Shown here: in pieces, positions 23,267 to 32,244 of the stretch
Layout: the number at the start of each line of letters is the position of its first letter
How positions within the stretch are numbered: the first letter of the stretch is position 1
Source of the DNA: a virus
Length of the DNA stretch: 46,466 bases
Strand: one strand, 5' to 3'
Virus record (IMG/VR): IMGVR_UViG_3300031521_000109
Location: 1 to 46,466 of that record
Translations under genes and position numbers: made by a program
Notes under the pieces: model-generated
The model's input: the letters and a program-made list of their open reading frames with translations, nothing else
Database searches by the model: none
Told to the model about the DNA's origin: nothing

Positions 23267-25693
23267 ATGACTCCTACAACTCAACATGTAATGATCTTTG
23301 AAAGCTTCAAAATTGCAATGAAGCGGATAAATGAGAGTTCTACAGGGGTGTATAATGATTATATATTTGAAGGTATCTGTGCTGATTTTTCTGAAAGGAA
23401 CAGAAACGGAAGAGAATATGACGAGGAAGAATATTTAGGCTTTGTTAATGGTTCTTTAGCTGAACAAATAGCACAAAAATCATTGGCGGGAAGTTTAGAC
23501 CACCCTGAGGATGCAGAGGATGATGAAAAAGATATTTTCACACCTAAAATGAGGGAGCTTTCGCATATCATATTAGCCCTGTGGTATGAGATAGAAACAA
23601 AACAAGTCAAAATAAGAATTAAATTACTTGACACTCATTTGGGAAAAGATGCAAAAGCTTGTGCCGATGCTGAAATGCCTATTTTCATTTCATCTAGGGC
23701 ATCGGGTATAATAGACAAAGATGGTAAGGTTCATTTGGATAATATTCATACTTTTGATATTGTTTACAAGCCAGGATTTAAGCAAGCCAAATTATTGCGT
23801 GTTCTTGAGTCTGTTGAAAACCATTCATCATTTGTTAAAATTTTTGAAAATACAGCTAAAACAGAAGCTTATCATATTGTCTATGATTACAAAAATGATA
23901 AGTTGGTAGCTTTAACAAGTATAAATGATCTTCCCGAATATCAGGAAGATACAAAACAGTGCTTTCCAACCGAAAATCAAGCAATGGTGTACTTGATGGA
24001 AAAACCTGATGATTTCACACCAAACGAAGAAAAAACAAAACAATATAAAAACAGCCAAAATATTATGGAAACTGTTGGTAAAAAAGAATTTGATTTTGCC
24101 ATTGGCAAAATCAATGAATCGTTAATTATTTTATCAAAATCGTTGAAACCACAAATTAGATTCAAAGTAAATGAATCAAAATTTAACAAGCGTTTGAAAC
24201 GTTTGAAAGTAAATGAGGATGAAACACTTGATAAACAAGATATCGTTGCTTTAATAGTCGATGCAACAGGTGCACCAATCGAAGATGTTGCAAAATCTGT
24301 CACAGATACAACTGTTGACAGAATAAATGCCATACTTGATGATGCTGAGGTATTTGACAAAGTTATTGACATTGTTGAACAGGATATGGGTGATGTAGTT
24401 AACGAAAAAGAAGAAGCAAAAAAATCCGATACATTTGAGGAATCAAAGAAAAAACTTATCAAGCAAATAGCGGATACTGATGGAATATCTGAGGAGGAAG
24501 CGGCTAAAGAGGTTACAGATAAAATGGTGGAAGATTATGAGGCTGATAAATCTAATGATGATTCTCATCAATGGAATCAAAGCCAAGTCAACGAATCTTT
24601 AATAAGAAAATTTAATAAAACATTCCGTAGAATTTATGAAAGTGATGAAACCTTGGGTGGGCTCACAAATTGCATGGACTATATATCCTTTAAAGAGTTT
24701 AATCAGGCTGCACAAAAGGTATTAAAAATCAATGAATCTGTAATTGTAGGTAAATTTGAACTTAAGAAAGTCAATGAATCTATTGAGGTTTCAAAAGGTG
24801 ATAAATTGATTGGCTCTATTCCTTGTGATAAGGTCAAAAGCGTTAATGAAAATTTAAGGTCGAAATACATTAAAGAGTCGGAAGAGGTACAAAATGCTGA
24901 AAATTTTGTTACAACATCTGATGCACCTTCCTCTGATAAAGTTGGTGTAATACAAAATTTCAACGACCTTTATGGTACTGATTACGATATGGTTGAAGGC
25001 GATGATGATGAAACTATTGAATCTTTTATACAAGGTCAAAATCAACTTACTATTGAATCTGTAGCACAAAAAGTCGATTTGGCTAATAAATCAAGCTTAA
25101 ACAAAGTAAATATAATTTCAAAACGGGTAAATTCTATAACAGAATATATGAATGTTATTTCTGAAACATTTAATGCTGTTAATACTCAGGTTGAACGTCA
25201 AAGCTCTGTTATAGCTAGCATGTCTGAACAAATTGCTGTAATGCAAGTAAGGCTTAATAGCATTACTGAATATAGTAATGCTATAGTAAATTCAGTAAAT
25301 GCAACAGGACAATTACAAACAGAACAAAGTAATACTATTAACGAAAGTAAGAAGCTTGCTAACAAAAGAAAGCAAGTTTTTGAAAAACTTGATGATAGTA
25401 TAAACAAAATAATCGCCAATGCCGTTAAGGGGAATATAAGATCAACAGGTAAGAATAGTGTTGTATTAAATGAAATTCCTCAGAAATATAGTAATGTTTT
25501 TGAATCCTTGGCTTCCAAAACACAAAACGAAATTTTAGCTTATGTTGCATTTAAAAACCCAAAATCTAATTTGGAACTCGAAGCAATTTGGGAATCATTA
25601 AACTTGGACAAAGGTATTAACAACGTAGCTATTTTTGAGGGAACTAATTTCGACTATGATGATGACTACATCAAACGGATGGTTGGACTGTAA
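23267..25693 (+). CDS. 21: Prohead maturation protease fused to scaffold/core domain (T4 gp21-like)
   Basis: Residues 30-185 form the protease: GICADFSERNRNGREY (36-51), GSLDHPED (75-82) with His79, IFISSRASG (139-147) with the Ser candidates at 142/143/146, and FDIVYKPG (163-170). These match the herpesvirus-assemblin-like fold of T4 gp21. The remaining ~620 residues are acidic, helical and coiled-coil rich, as expected for a scaffold core. Unusually, the protein is full of [I/V/L]-x-E-[S/G] tetrapeptides, the T4 protease cleavage pattern: 10, 21, 33, 282, 301, 441, 456, 488, 502, 691, 744, 774 and 789. Seven of them are [IV]-N-E-S. The scaffold therefore probably cuts itself to peptides during maturation. 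Directly upstream of the capsid gene. Confidence 0.8.
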   Translation: MTPTTQHVMIFESFKIAMKRINESSTGVYNDYIFEGICADFSERNRNGREYDEEEYLGFVNGSLAEQIAQKSLAGSLDHPEDAEDDEKDIFTPKMRELSHIILALWYEIETKQVKIRIKLLDTHLGKDAKACADAEMPIFISSRASGIIDKDGKVHLDNIHTFDIVYKPGFKQAKLLRVLESVENHSSFVKIFENTAKTEAYHIVYDYKNDKLVALTSINDLPEYQEDTKQCFPTENQAMVYLMEKPDDFTPNEEKTKQYKNSQNIMETVGKKEFDFAIGKINESLIILSKSLKPQIRFKVNESKFNKRLKRLKVNEDETLDKQDIVALIVDATGAPIEDVAKSVTDTTVDRINAILDDAEVFDKVIDIVEQDMGDVVNEKEEAKKSDTFEESKKKLIKQIADTDGISEEEAAKEVTDKMVEDYEADKSNDDSHQWNQSQVNESLIRKFNKTFRRIYESDETLGGLTNCMDYISFKEFNQAAQKVLKINESVIVGKFELKKVNESIEVSKGDKLIGSIPCDKVKSVNENLRSKYIKESEEVQNAENFVTTSDAPSSDKVGVIQNFNDLYGTDYDMVEGDDDETIESFIQGQNQLTIESVAQKVDLANKSSLNKVNIISKRVNSITEYMNVISETFNAVNTQVERQSSVIASMSEQIAVMQVRLNSITEYSNAIVNSVNATGQLQTEQSNTINESKKLANKRKQVFEKLDDSINKIIANAVKGNIRSTGKNSVVLNEIPQKYSNVFESLASKTQNEILAYVAFKNPKSNLELEAIWESLNLDKGINNVAIFEGTNFDYDDDYIKRMVGL

Positions 25694-25737
25694 CAAACAA
25701 ATAAACAATTTTTTTAAAACTTATTAAATTCATAATC

Positions 25738-27354
25738 ATGAATGCAAACGTAAAACAAAAAATCTTTGAACGTTGGACTCCTAAATTGGAAAAACGTTTT
25801 GCCGAAAAAGGTATGAAAGTAAACGAAAGTAAAATCAAAACTATTGCTTTGATGGCACATACTCGGTCAGTTTTTGAAGCCGCCACTACAGCAAATACTC
25901 CTGGTAAAGGTGCATTTAGCTTTGGTAACAATCCTTTGGATTCAGCTGATACCTCACGTGGTTCTGCTGAAATGTTACAGAAATTATTTGGTGTATTCGT
26001 TGATGTATCGGCTGCCACGGCAGGTCTTGATTTGTTAACAACTCTTCCAATGACCAAATCGTCTATTATGGTAGTTGTTGCAGAACCTATCTATGCTGGC
26101 GGTAAAAAAGACTCAACAACTAACCGATTACCTGTATTTCAGGTTAAAGCTACGGGTACTGCTACAACAGCTTATGCTGCGGGTGATACAGTTGTTCTCG
26201 GTGATGTAACATTAAAATTTGTTGGGAAACATTATTACAATGGAAACATTATTTTCCAATTGGTTAGCGTTGCTCCCGCTTCTGCTGATAAAACCGTTGC
26301 CGAAATAATCGATGCTGTAGTAGCACCTGTTAATGGTCTTACTTACGACCCCGCAACCGTTGATTATGTTAACGGATTTACCAATTTCGTATCAGGGTTT
26401 ACAGGTCAGGGATTTGATGGTACTACCCCAATGTCTACCTCTCGTAACAATGGTAAAACATTAGCTAGTCCACTTTCTCGTGAAGTTGGTGAAACAGCAA
26501 ATGTTAACAACTATTCGGCACGTATGTGGAATGACAACTTTACAGCGGGAACATTCCATGCTACTGTTGATTTCACTATTGAGCAAATTCAGGATGCCAA
26601 AATGGATCATGATTTTGACATGTTGGAATTTGGTGATACCATTTTACAGGATGCACTTTCTCAATCTTTGAATAACCATATTTTGAGTTACATTTTCGCT
26701 GCGGGATGGCAACATCACGTTAACGTTAATAACGTAACAGGAAAATCGCTTAACTGTTACATTGCTCCATCAGATGAAACATCAAACAATTATTCGTTTG
26801 TTGATCTTTCTGATACAACCAAAACAATCGCAGGCTCTAAGGGTGTTCTTCCCGCTACAGGTGCTATTGCCGAAAATTTATCGACATTACAACGTAGGAT
26901 TATTTCCCGTATGTACTATTCAGCAAGTATAGTTAAAAATCGTGGTCGTAACGGTATCGCTGATACATCTGTTATGAATGGAACAAATGCTACATCAATT
27001 CGTGACGTAAAAGGTTATGCTGCTGCACCCGCCGATATGAACATAATTGGTGGTGACAATAACCTTGGTTTGGTTGGTGACGTTAACGGAATCAAAATTT
27101 ATGAAGATGGTCTGATGGATTTGAACGATGGTCGTATCGTTACTTTCAAAAAATCATTGGAAGGTAAGCCAGGACTTTTCTTCTGCCCTTACATCTTGGC
27201 TGAAAAAATTTCGGCTGTTGTTGAAGGTCTGATGTCACAGAAATCGTTGCTTAAATCTCGTTACCAAATTGCTGTTGCGGGTACACAACCTGAATCGCAA
27301 TACATGACTTTCGTTGTTGAAAGTAATGTTGATGGTGGTTACGATTTGATCTAA
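25738..27354 (+). CDS. 23: Major capsid protein (T4 gp23-like)
   Basis: A 538-residue shell protein placed right after the protease-scaffold gene and before the sheath gene. Codon use and the A-rich leader suggest high expression. The N-terminal ~47 residues are basic and helical and end in two protease-type sites, VNES (28-31) and VFEA (45-48); cleavage after Glu47 would leave a mature chain starting AATTANTPGKG, comparable to gp23 cleavage at residue 65. Later segments typical of the HK97 fold in this family include LLTTLPMTKSSIMVVVAEPIY, a DFTIEQIQDAKMDHDFDMLE spine-type helix (about 278-297), and C-terminal KPGLFFCPYILAEKISAVVEG. The gene is followed by a strong terminator. Confidence 0.85.
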   Translation: MNANVKQKIFERWTPKLEKRFAEKGMKVNESKIKTIALMAHTRSVFEAATTANTPGKGAFSFGNNPLDSADTSRGSAEMLQKLFGVFVDVSAATAGLDLLTTLPMTKSSIMVVVAEPIYAGGKKDSTTNRLPVFQVKATGTATTAYAAGDTVVLGDVTLKFVGKHYYNGNIIFQLVSVAPASADKTVAEIIDAVVAPVNGLTYDPATVDYVNGFTNFVSGFTGQGFDGTTPMSTSRNNGKTLASPLSREVGETANVNNYSARMWNDNFTAGTFHATVDFTIEQIQDAKMDHDFDMLEFGDTILQDALSQSLNNHILSYIFAAGWQHHVNVNNVTGKSLNCYIAPSDETSNNYSFVDLSDTTKTIAGSKGVLPATGAIAENLSTLQRRIISRMYYSASIVKNRGRNGIADTSVMNGTNATSIRDVKGYAAAPADMNIIGGDNNLGLVGDVNGIKIYEDGLMDLNDGRIVTFKKSLEGKPGLFFCPYILAEKISAVVEGLMSQKSLLKSRYQIAVAGTQPESQYMTFVVESNVDGGYDLI

Positions 27355-27384
27355 TAGCAATCGAAATTCTATTTTAAATTTAAA

Positions 27385-27417
27385 AACCCGATAGTTTAGC
27401 TACTATCGGGTTTTTTT
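27385..27417 (+). terminator. Rho-independent terminator after the capsid gene
   Basis: CCCGATAG (27387-27394) pairs with CTATCGGG (27403-27410), loop of 8 nt, followed by seven T. A GC-rich stem plus T-run is the textbook layout. It separates capsid from sheath expression. Confidence 0.9.
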
Positions 27418-27433
27418 ATCCATTTATCCTTAA

Positions 27434-27470
27434 TTTATTATTATATATGTCAATTTATTATATATATAAA
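27434..27470 (+). promoter_or_regulatory. AT-rich element shared with two other intergenic regions, upstream of the sheath gene
   Basis: ATTATTATATATGTCAATTT lies at about 27437-27456, between the capsid terminator and the sheath gene. Nearly the same word appears at 35923-35941 and 38282-38300 in intergenic DNA. A promoter or regulator site for the sheath transcript is the natural reading, because a terminator sits just upstream; direct evidence is only the repetition. Confidence 0.45.
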
Positions 27471-27521
27471 CAGTTAAATAAATAAACAAAATTTAATAAT
27501 CATCATTTAATCCTTATTATT

Positions 27522-30500
27522 ATGGCAAACCAATTAATCACACTAAGTGATTTACGTTACAAATATCAGGGTGCGGGAGTTTGGACTATCATCAACAATG
27601 AGTCAGATACTCCACAACCTGTAAACAACAAACAAGTATGTTTGGTTGTGGGTTCTTCAAAAATTGGTCATATAAACAGACCATTTTATATTGAAAAAGG
27701 AGATACTAAAACATTCAGAGCATTATTCGGAAATATCGATAAATCTCTTGAAAGAAAAGGTTCTTTCTTTCACAGGTCAGCCGAAATAGCCTTGAAAGAA
27801 TCAGCTATACTTGCTATGAACCTTATACCTCTTAATAATGAGGTAACCCCTGAAGGAAACCCCGTAGCAGATGCCGATACAGCACAATATCAGAGCTTTT
27901 CGTTGGACTCAGCATCTGATAATTCTACCAAAAACACCAAACTTTTGGCTAGCTACTATCAGAAAGAAAGATTCTTTGTTCCATCAAAGGAATATTTATT
28001 GGCTACACGTGAATCACAAGATCAGTCAAAGTTGCTTTCTCTTGTAAATTTGAGTAATCAAAAATTATCTTTTATAATCAAAAAAATAGAGGCTAAAAGA
28101 TTTGATATTTCAGTTCGTGATTGGTACAAAGATCAGGCTATACCCGCTTACCTGAATCCATCAGATTTAATTTCCGATTATTTTATCGAAATAATCGCTG
28201 TTATTGGTGATTACTCGGCAAACAAGTATGAATCATTATCAGTTGACACAACATTCAGCAAGTACTTTGATAAAAATGGACTTATTGCGGGTCAATTAGA
28301 AAACTTTATTGCTGATAATGAAGTTGCATCAAAATTCAGAGTTAGCGGTATTGTTATACCTAACTTTGTTGACAAAGATGGTACAAACTTATCTATTGAT
28401 TCTCAAATAAATTCATCGGTTTTAAATCTTGGTGCTATTTGTGCTATTGATGAAGAACAACTTGATTCATTCGAATATGGTGAAAATTCAGGATTTCTTG
28501 ACTTAGTAGGTCATAGATTAATCAACAGTGGTAAAACAGCCATTAATGTAATGAGTTACAACGCTGCACTTACTAACAATTATACATTTGCCGAAAATCT
28601 TGAGGTAAGCAATATCACAATTGACACTGCAGCTGCACATGTTTCTGTTGTATACTTACCAAAAAAGATAATTTTAACAGTATTAGCGGGTTACTTAAAC
28701 TTTGAAAATGTCAAAGGATATGTGGAAGTTGGTGATATTTTTTCGGGAAATGCCACTGCTGATGGGGTGACATCAGGTGTTGTAACAACATCAACTCAGG
28801 AACTTATAGTAAGGAAAATTTCTAAATTTACTAATCAAATAATCATTGAACTCGGTAACGCCAATAAAGATTTAGAGGTTGATAGTGTAAGCTATGTTAA
28901 TATTGATGCCGTATCCAAGATATATAGCAATATTAACTTTTTCAAATTAACATCTGATAATTTATCAATTGTTGCGGGCAAAGATTCTGATTTTGTTAAA
29001 GCCTATAAATCAGGGTACTTGAAAACAGGTGATAAAATATTACTTGATGGTGATGAATATTACATAATGATAACAGAAATTATGGGATATTCAACTGAAA
29101 CATATGGTGTTGATACTACAGCTATTTTTGGAGAATATTACAAAATAGATATTTTTACCGATTTAACTATGACGGTTAAACCCGCTAGCAGCGATGTATC
29201 GGCAAATACGTTCTCCAATGATGGTATTGCAAATTTTGTTTCAACACAAGAGGTTTTATCAACAAGAATTGAAATTTTATCACAAATTAACTCCAATTCA
29301 GTAATTGTTGACAATACCGTAGGTAATATTTCTATCGGCAAGTATTTGGTTGGTGGAACATCAGAAAACCCTATATTATCAAGAATAACATCTATCAAGA
29401 ATACTATTGTTGGTGATTCATTAATTAATAATGCCTTCATAGTTACTTGTGCTGATACTATAGTTGTTTCGGTATTAGCCAATACAAATACTGTAGAAAT
29501 GTTTAACAAATTTAGTTCTGTTTCCACGGTGCTTGATTTATTCTGTTTGGATGGATTTCAAATTAAGCAATCATCTTTACCCGATAAATCCAATATGAGG
29601 ATTCAAAAAATTTACAAAACTCTTACAGATACATCAATAGGTGATGCACTTGTTGACCCTGAACTTGTAAATTTCCGTTATTTTATTGATACATTCAACA
29701 ACGGTCTTGAAATAGGAAGTAAATCTTACTTGACACAATTCTTTAAACGTAGACAAAAATGCTTGGGCTTGCTTAACGCACCTACAATTAAAGAATTCAA
29801 AAAATCGTCAAATCCAAGGTTTACCAATACACCAACGGCAGTTAATCCTCTACCTGAAATAAACATTGATTATATAGTTGCAGGTGGTAACATTGATGAA
29901 AATCCTGATTGGCTATACTCATTACCTAGTGAGGTTGATGGTGCTAGCTTTGCGGGATTTTTCTTCCCAAATATCACAGTTAAGGATACAGATGGTACAA
30001 CAAATTCAGTACCGCCCGCAGCATTCGTTTCCAATGCTTTCATGAGAAAATTCGGAACTGTAGATGAACACAAGCCCGCAGCGGGAATTATCAGGGGTGT
30101 CATTTCAGGTGATGGTGTGAAAGGAACTGAATATCCTATGTTAGCCGATGAATATAGAGCTTTGATTGAATTTGGAATAAATCCAATCATAAGTAAATCA
30201 GGTCAGCTAGTTATCTATGGTAATGAAACATCTTACAAGAAATATGTTTCAGCTCTTAACAATTTGAATGTTAGAGATTCTTTAATCACATTTGAAATTG
30301 ATACAACAAATCTTATCGAACCCTATGTATTTGATTTCAATGATGATACAATGAGGGCAACATTATCAACAATCCTTCGTAAGTATTATAATACAATGAA
30401 GGATACATATAAGATAATTGATACTTATGAATTAATCTTTGACAGAAGTAACAATCCTGACTCATTTATTGAGGCGGGTGCTGCCGTTGTTGATACTATT

Positions 30501-30590
30501 GTAACGTTTGCGGGTGTTGCTAAAAAGTTCATCAACCGTATTACTATCAAAGGAAGAGCCGTCACATCATCGTCTTTTATTGCTGTGTAA
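27522..30590 (+). CDS. 18: Contractile tail sheath protein (T4 gp18-like)
   Basis: A 1022-residue sheath subunit that surrounds the tail tube and contracts on infection. The N-terminus YKYQGAGVWTIINNES (14-29) followed by VCLVVGSSKIGHINRPFYI and TFRALFGN is the common start of sheath proteins (GAGVY, VGxSxxGPxNxP, F-FG). The C-terminus has VNALNNLNVRDSLITFEI-type and TILRKYYNTMKDTYKIIDTYELIFDRSNNPDSF segments, then FAGVAKKFINRITIKGRAV, fitting the conserved C-terminal sheath domain that donates the linking strand. At 1022 residues it is longer than T4 gp18 (659), so surface domains are inserted in the middle (about 270-750). It establishes the phage as a myovirus. Confidence 0.85.
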   Translation: MANQLITLSDLRYKYQGAGVWTIINNESDTPQPVNNKQVCLVVGSSKIGHINRPFYIEKGDTKTFRALFGNIDKSLERKGSFFHRSAEIALKESAILAMNLIPLNNEVTPEGNPVADADTAQYQSFSLDSASDNSTKNTKLLASYYQKERFFVPSKEYLLATRESQDQSKLLSLVNLSNQKLSFIIKKIEAKRFDISVRDWYKDQAIPAYLNPSDLISDYFIEIIAVIGDYSANKYESLSVDTTFSKYFDKNGLIAGQLENFIADNEVASKFRVSGIVIPNFVDKDGTNLSIDSQINSSVLNLGAICAIDEEQLDSFEYGENSGFLDLVGHRLINSGKTAINVMSYNAALTNNYTFAENLEVSNITIDTAAAHVSVVYLPKKIILTVLAGYLNFENVKGYVEVGDIFSGNATADGVTSGVVTTSTQELIVRKISKFTNQIIIELGNANKDLEVDSVSYVNIDAVSKIYSNINFFKLTSDNLSIVAGKDSDFVKAYKSGYLKTGDKILLDGDEYYIMITEIMGYSTETYGVDTTAIFGEYYKIDIFTDLTMTVKPASSDVSANTFSNDGIANFVSTQEVLSTRIEILSQINSNSVIVDNTVGNISIGKYLVGGTSENPILSRITSIKNTIVGDSLINNAFIVTCADTIVVSVLANTNTVEMFNKFSSVSTVLDLFCLDGFQIKQSSLPDKSNMRIQKIYKTLTDTSIGDALVDPELVNFRYFIDTFNNGLEIGSKSYLTQFFKRRQKCLGLLNAPTIKEFKKSSNPRFTNTPTAVNPLPEINIDYIVAGGNIDENPDWLYSLPSEVDGASFAGFFFPNITVKDTDGTTNSVPPAAFVSNAFMRKFGTVDEHKPAAGIIRGVISGDGVKGTEYPMLADEYRALIEFGINPIISKSGQLVIYGNETSYKKYVSALNNLNVRDSLITFEIDTTNLIEPYVFDFNDDTMRATLSTILRKYYNTMKDTYKIIDTYELIFDRSNNPDSFIEAGAAVVDTIVTFAGVAKKFINRITIKGRAVTSSSFIAV

Positions 30591-30613
30591 TAATTTAATG
30601 TTATGTTGAATTT

Positions 30614-30651
30614 GAAACCCGAAATCTGTTATAGGCTTCGGGTTTCTTTTT
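30614..30651 (+). terminator. Rho-independent terminator after the sheath gene
   Basis: GAAACCCGAA (30614-30623) pairs with TTCGGGTTTC (30637-30646), loop of 13 nt, followed by TTTTT. Its location also shows that the next gene starts at 30704 and not at an upstream codon near 30650. Confidence 0.88.
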
Positions 30652-30703
30652 GATTAATAATACCTTCGGAAAATATAAATTTAAAAACATTAAAAATAAT
30701 TTT

Positions 30704-31309
30704 ATGAAAAATACCGTATTTATCAATGTAAATTTATACCAATTTGATATAAATGATTTTGAATACATAGGCATCAAAAAAATATCAGATATACAAACTG
30801 ATTCAGATAACATCCTTATGTTAAAATCATTATATGACTATGAAACAGTTGAGGTAGCATTCAATTTCTTCAATAAGATTGATAACAAGAATTATTATTT
30901 TTTAATTAATGACTTTGGATTTATCAAATGTTCAAACAATATATCAGAAAAATATAATTTGCTCCCAATAATAGATGAATATCATGAGGCATCACTTATA
31001 GTTTATAATTACAGAAATTTCAACAAGATAGACATTGATCATAATGATATCCAAATACACCATAAAGAGGGTGTAAGAATATGCACACTCAATAGCATGT
31101 TGCAGCTATTACAAAAATATTATCCCGAAACTCATTCATCATTCATTGATGAAATGGATGATTTTTCATTCAAAATGACTATCAAAAAGAATGATTTAAA
31201 GGATGTTGATAAATCTATGATGGAAAAGCTATCAAAGCAATTTAATGTTAAGGAATCTAAAAATGGTAATAAGGAATTTTATAAACTAAAATTTTCGTAC
31301 GAGAAATAA
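30704..31309 (+). CDS. Hypothetical protein following the sheath gene (201 aa)
   Basis: An unrecognised 201-residue protein with an N-terminal beta-rich part (TVFINVNLYQFDINDFEYIG, VEVAFNFFNKIDNKNYYFL) and a C-terminal charged helical part (KNDLKDVDKSMMEKLSKQF). The start is placed at ATG 30704 because the upstream extension to 30650 runs into the terminator and the A/T leader ATTAAAAATAATTTT is directly before this ATG. In T4 the sheath gene is followed by the tube gene, but this product is not obviously tube-like. Confidence 0.65.
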   Translation: MKNTVFINVNLYQFDINDFEYIGIKKISDIQTDSDNILMLKSLYDYETVEVAFNFFNKIDNKNYYFLINDFGFIKCSNNISEKYNLLPIIDEYHEASLIVYNYRNFNKIDIDHNDIQIHHKEGVRICTLNSMLQLLQKYYPETHSSFIDEMDDFSFKMTIKKNDLKDVDKSMMEKLSKQFNVKESKNGNKEFYKLKFSYEK

Positions 31310-31333
31310 CATATAATCTAAAATAGTTCACCG

Positions 31334-31379
31334 TACTACAGACGAGGTATTTTCCTTCAATTCAAACCGTTTTTGTGGT
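31334..31379. repeat. 46-bp dispersed element, copy 1
   Basis: Begins TACTACAGACGAGGTATTTT and matches 42532-42577 at 38 of 46 positions without gaps; six of the eight differences are transitions. It lies in non-coding DNA just before the hairpin at 31382. Role unknown: it could be a structured RNA end, a regulator site or a remnant of a shared coding end. Confidence 0.6.
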
Positions 31380-31381
31380 GT

Positions 31382-31440
31382 ATTAATAACAGAAGAGGCT
31401 CTAGAATAAAATCTAGAGCCTCTTCTGTTATTAATTTTTG
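31382..31440. terminator. Long bidirectional terminator between convergent genes
   Basis: A perfect 24-bp stem: ATTAATAACAGAAGAGGCTC onwards (31382-31405) pairs with 31412-31435 around the loop ATAAAA, and is followed by TTTTTG on the plus strand. It separates the plus-strand head/sheath unit from the minus-strand lysis/baseplate unit and can serve both. Confidence 0.9.
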
Positions 31441-31445
31441 TACAA

Positions 31446-31616
31446 CTATTGTTTTATAGTTCCACCTGTTACATTACCATCCTTGGCAGCCATTAAAGCG
31501 ATACCTGTTGTAATGGCTATACCTGTTTGAGTGAAATCCTTGGTAGTTACAAAAACATAAACCCCCGCTGCTATTACAGCAGCCCCAAGTAAAGATGTTT
31601 TCCAATTTTTGAGCAT
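31446..31616 (-). CDS. Small membrane protein, possible holin (56 aa)
   Basis: A 56-codon gene starting at ATG 31616. The product begins MLKNWKTSLLGAAVIAAGVY, with a hydrophobic segment at about 8-23, a short polar turn TTKDFTQ, and a second hydrophobic stretch TGIAITTGIALMAA (31-44), ending KDGNVTGGTIKQ. Two short membrane hairpin segments plus tiny size and location next to a cell-wall-lytic gene fit a holin or spanin-like lysis protein. Similar MKNWKTTLLG-type small proteins occur in Bacteroidota phages (from memory). The first four residues and the leader sequence resemble those of the neighbouring lysin gene. Confidence 0.6.
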   Translation of the reverse strand: MLKNWKTSLLGAAVIAAGVYVFVTTKDFTQTGIAITTGIALMAAKDGNVTGGTIKQ

Positions 31617-31644
31617 GATTTTTTAATTTAAAAGATTTATAATT

Positions 31645-32232
31645 TTAAAATTCTTTAAGCAAACAATATGTTACAGATATTTGTTTGTAAGGTTCGGCAA
31701 TAAATTGATAATATTTTTCAGGTATTGAGGCAACTTGACACCCCTCAGACCATTTACCAATTAATTTACCAAAATAATTTTTAAGTTTTGCTATAGTACC
31801 TTCATAAGAACAGGTATGAAAATTTAATCCAATAATATCAGTATAGATTTTACCATAGTTTTCAGATTTCATATTCTTATTATTATCCCTTGTATATGCA
31901 ATAGAACCAATTTGAGTAAGTGCCTTCATTTTGCCCTTATGCCATCCACCATGCCAACAATTATAACTCCAATTATCAGCCAATGCTACAGCACAACCTT
32001 TTGAATTGAAAGTCAAGAAATTAAGTAATCCAAAAGCTCCAGGATTGGTTGTTATTGGCATAACCATAACGAACAGCTCCCCATTGAATAAATACGCCTT
32101 ATCATCATATTGATCTGGTGTATCTGATAAACTTCTCAATCCTGCAATCCAATAACCTTTTGGTATACCCTTAAAACTTGGTAATAACTTTACCCTGTCT
32201 AATATTTGTTTGTCAGTATAATTTTTAAGCAT
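31645..32232 (-). CDS. L,D-transpeptidase (YkuD)-like cell-wall enzyme, probable endolysin
   Basis: A 195-residue protein. The C-terminal part has GLNFHTCSY (135-143) and IGKWSEGCQVASI (158-170), matching the catalytic H-x(n)-W-S-x-G-C-Q-V core of YkuD-like L,D-transpeptidase/carboxypeptidase proteins found in phages, with His139 and the nucleophile candidate Cys165. There is no signal peptide, so a holin would be needed for release. In phages such proteins are thought to act on peptidoglycan cross-links during lysis; the exact bond is unknown. Located 28 bp upstream of the small membrane protein gene in the same transcript, so together they form a likely lysis cassette. Confidence 0.6.
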   Translation of the reverse strand: MLKNYTDKQILDRVKLLPSFKGIPKGYWIAGLRSLSDTPDQYDDKAYLFNGELFVMVMPITTNPGAFGLLNFLTFNSKGCAVALADNWSYNCWHGGWHKGKMKALTQIGSIAYTRDNNKNMKSENYGKIYTDIIGLNFHTCSYEGTIAKLKNYFGKLIGKWSEGCQVASIPEKYYQFIAEPYKQISVTYCLLKEF

Positions 32233-32244
32233 GATTTTTAAATT

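Noticed and set aside
30650-30703. Longer N-terminus for the gene after the sheath
   Set aside because: It would begin at the T-run of a rho-independent terminator; ATG 30704 has a normal A/T leader.
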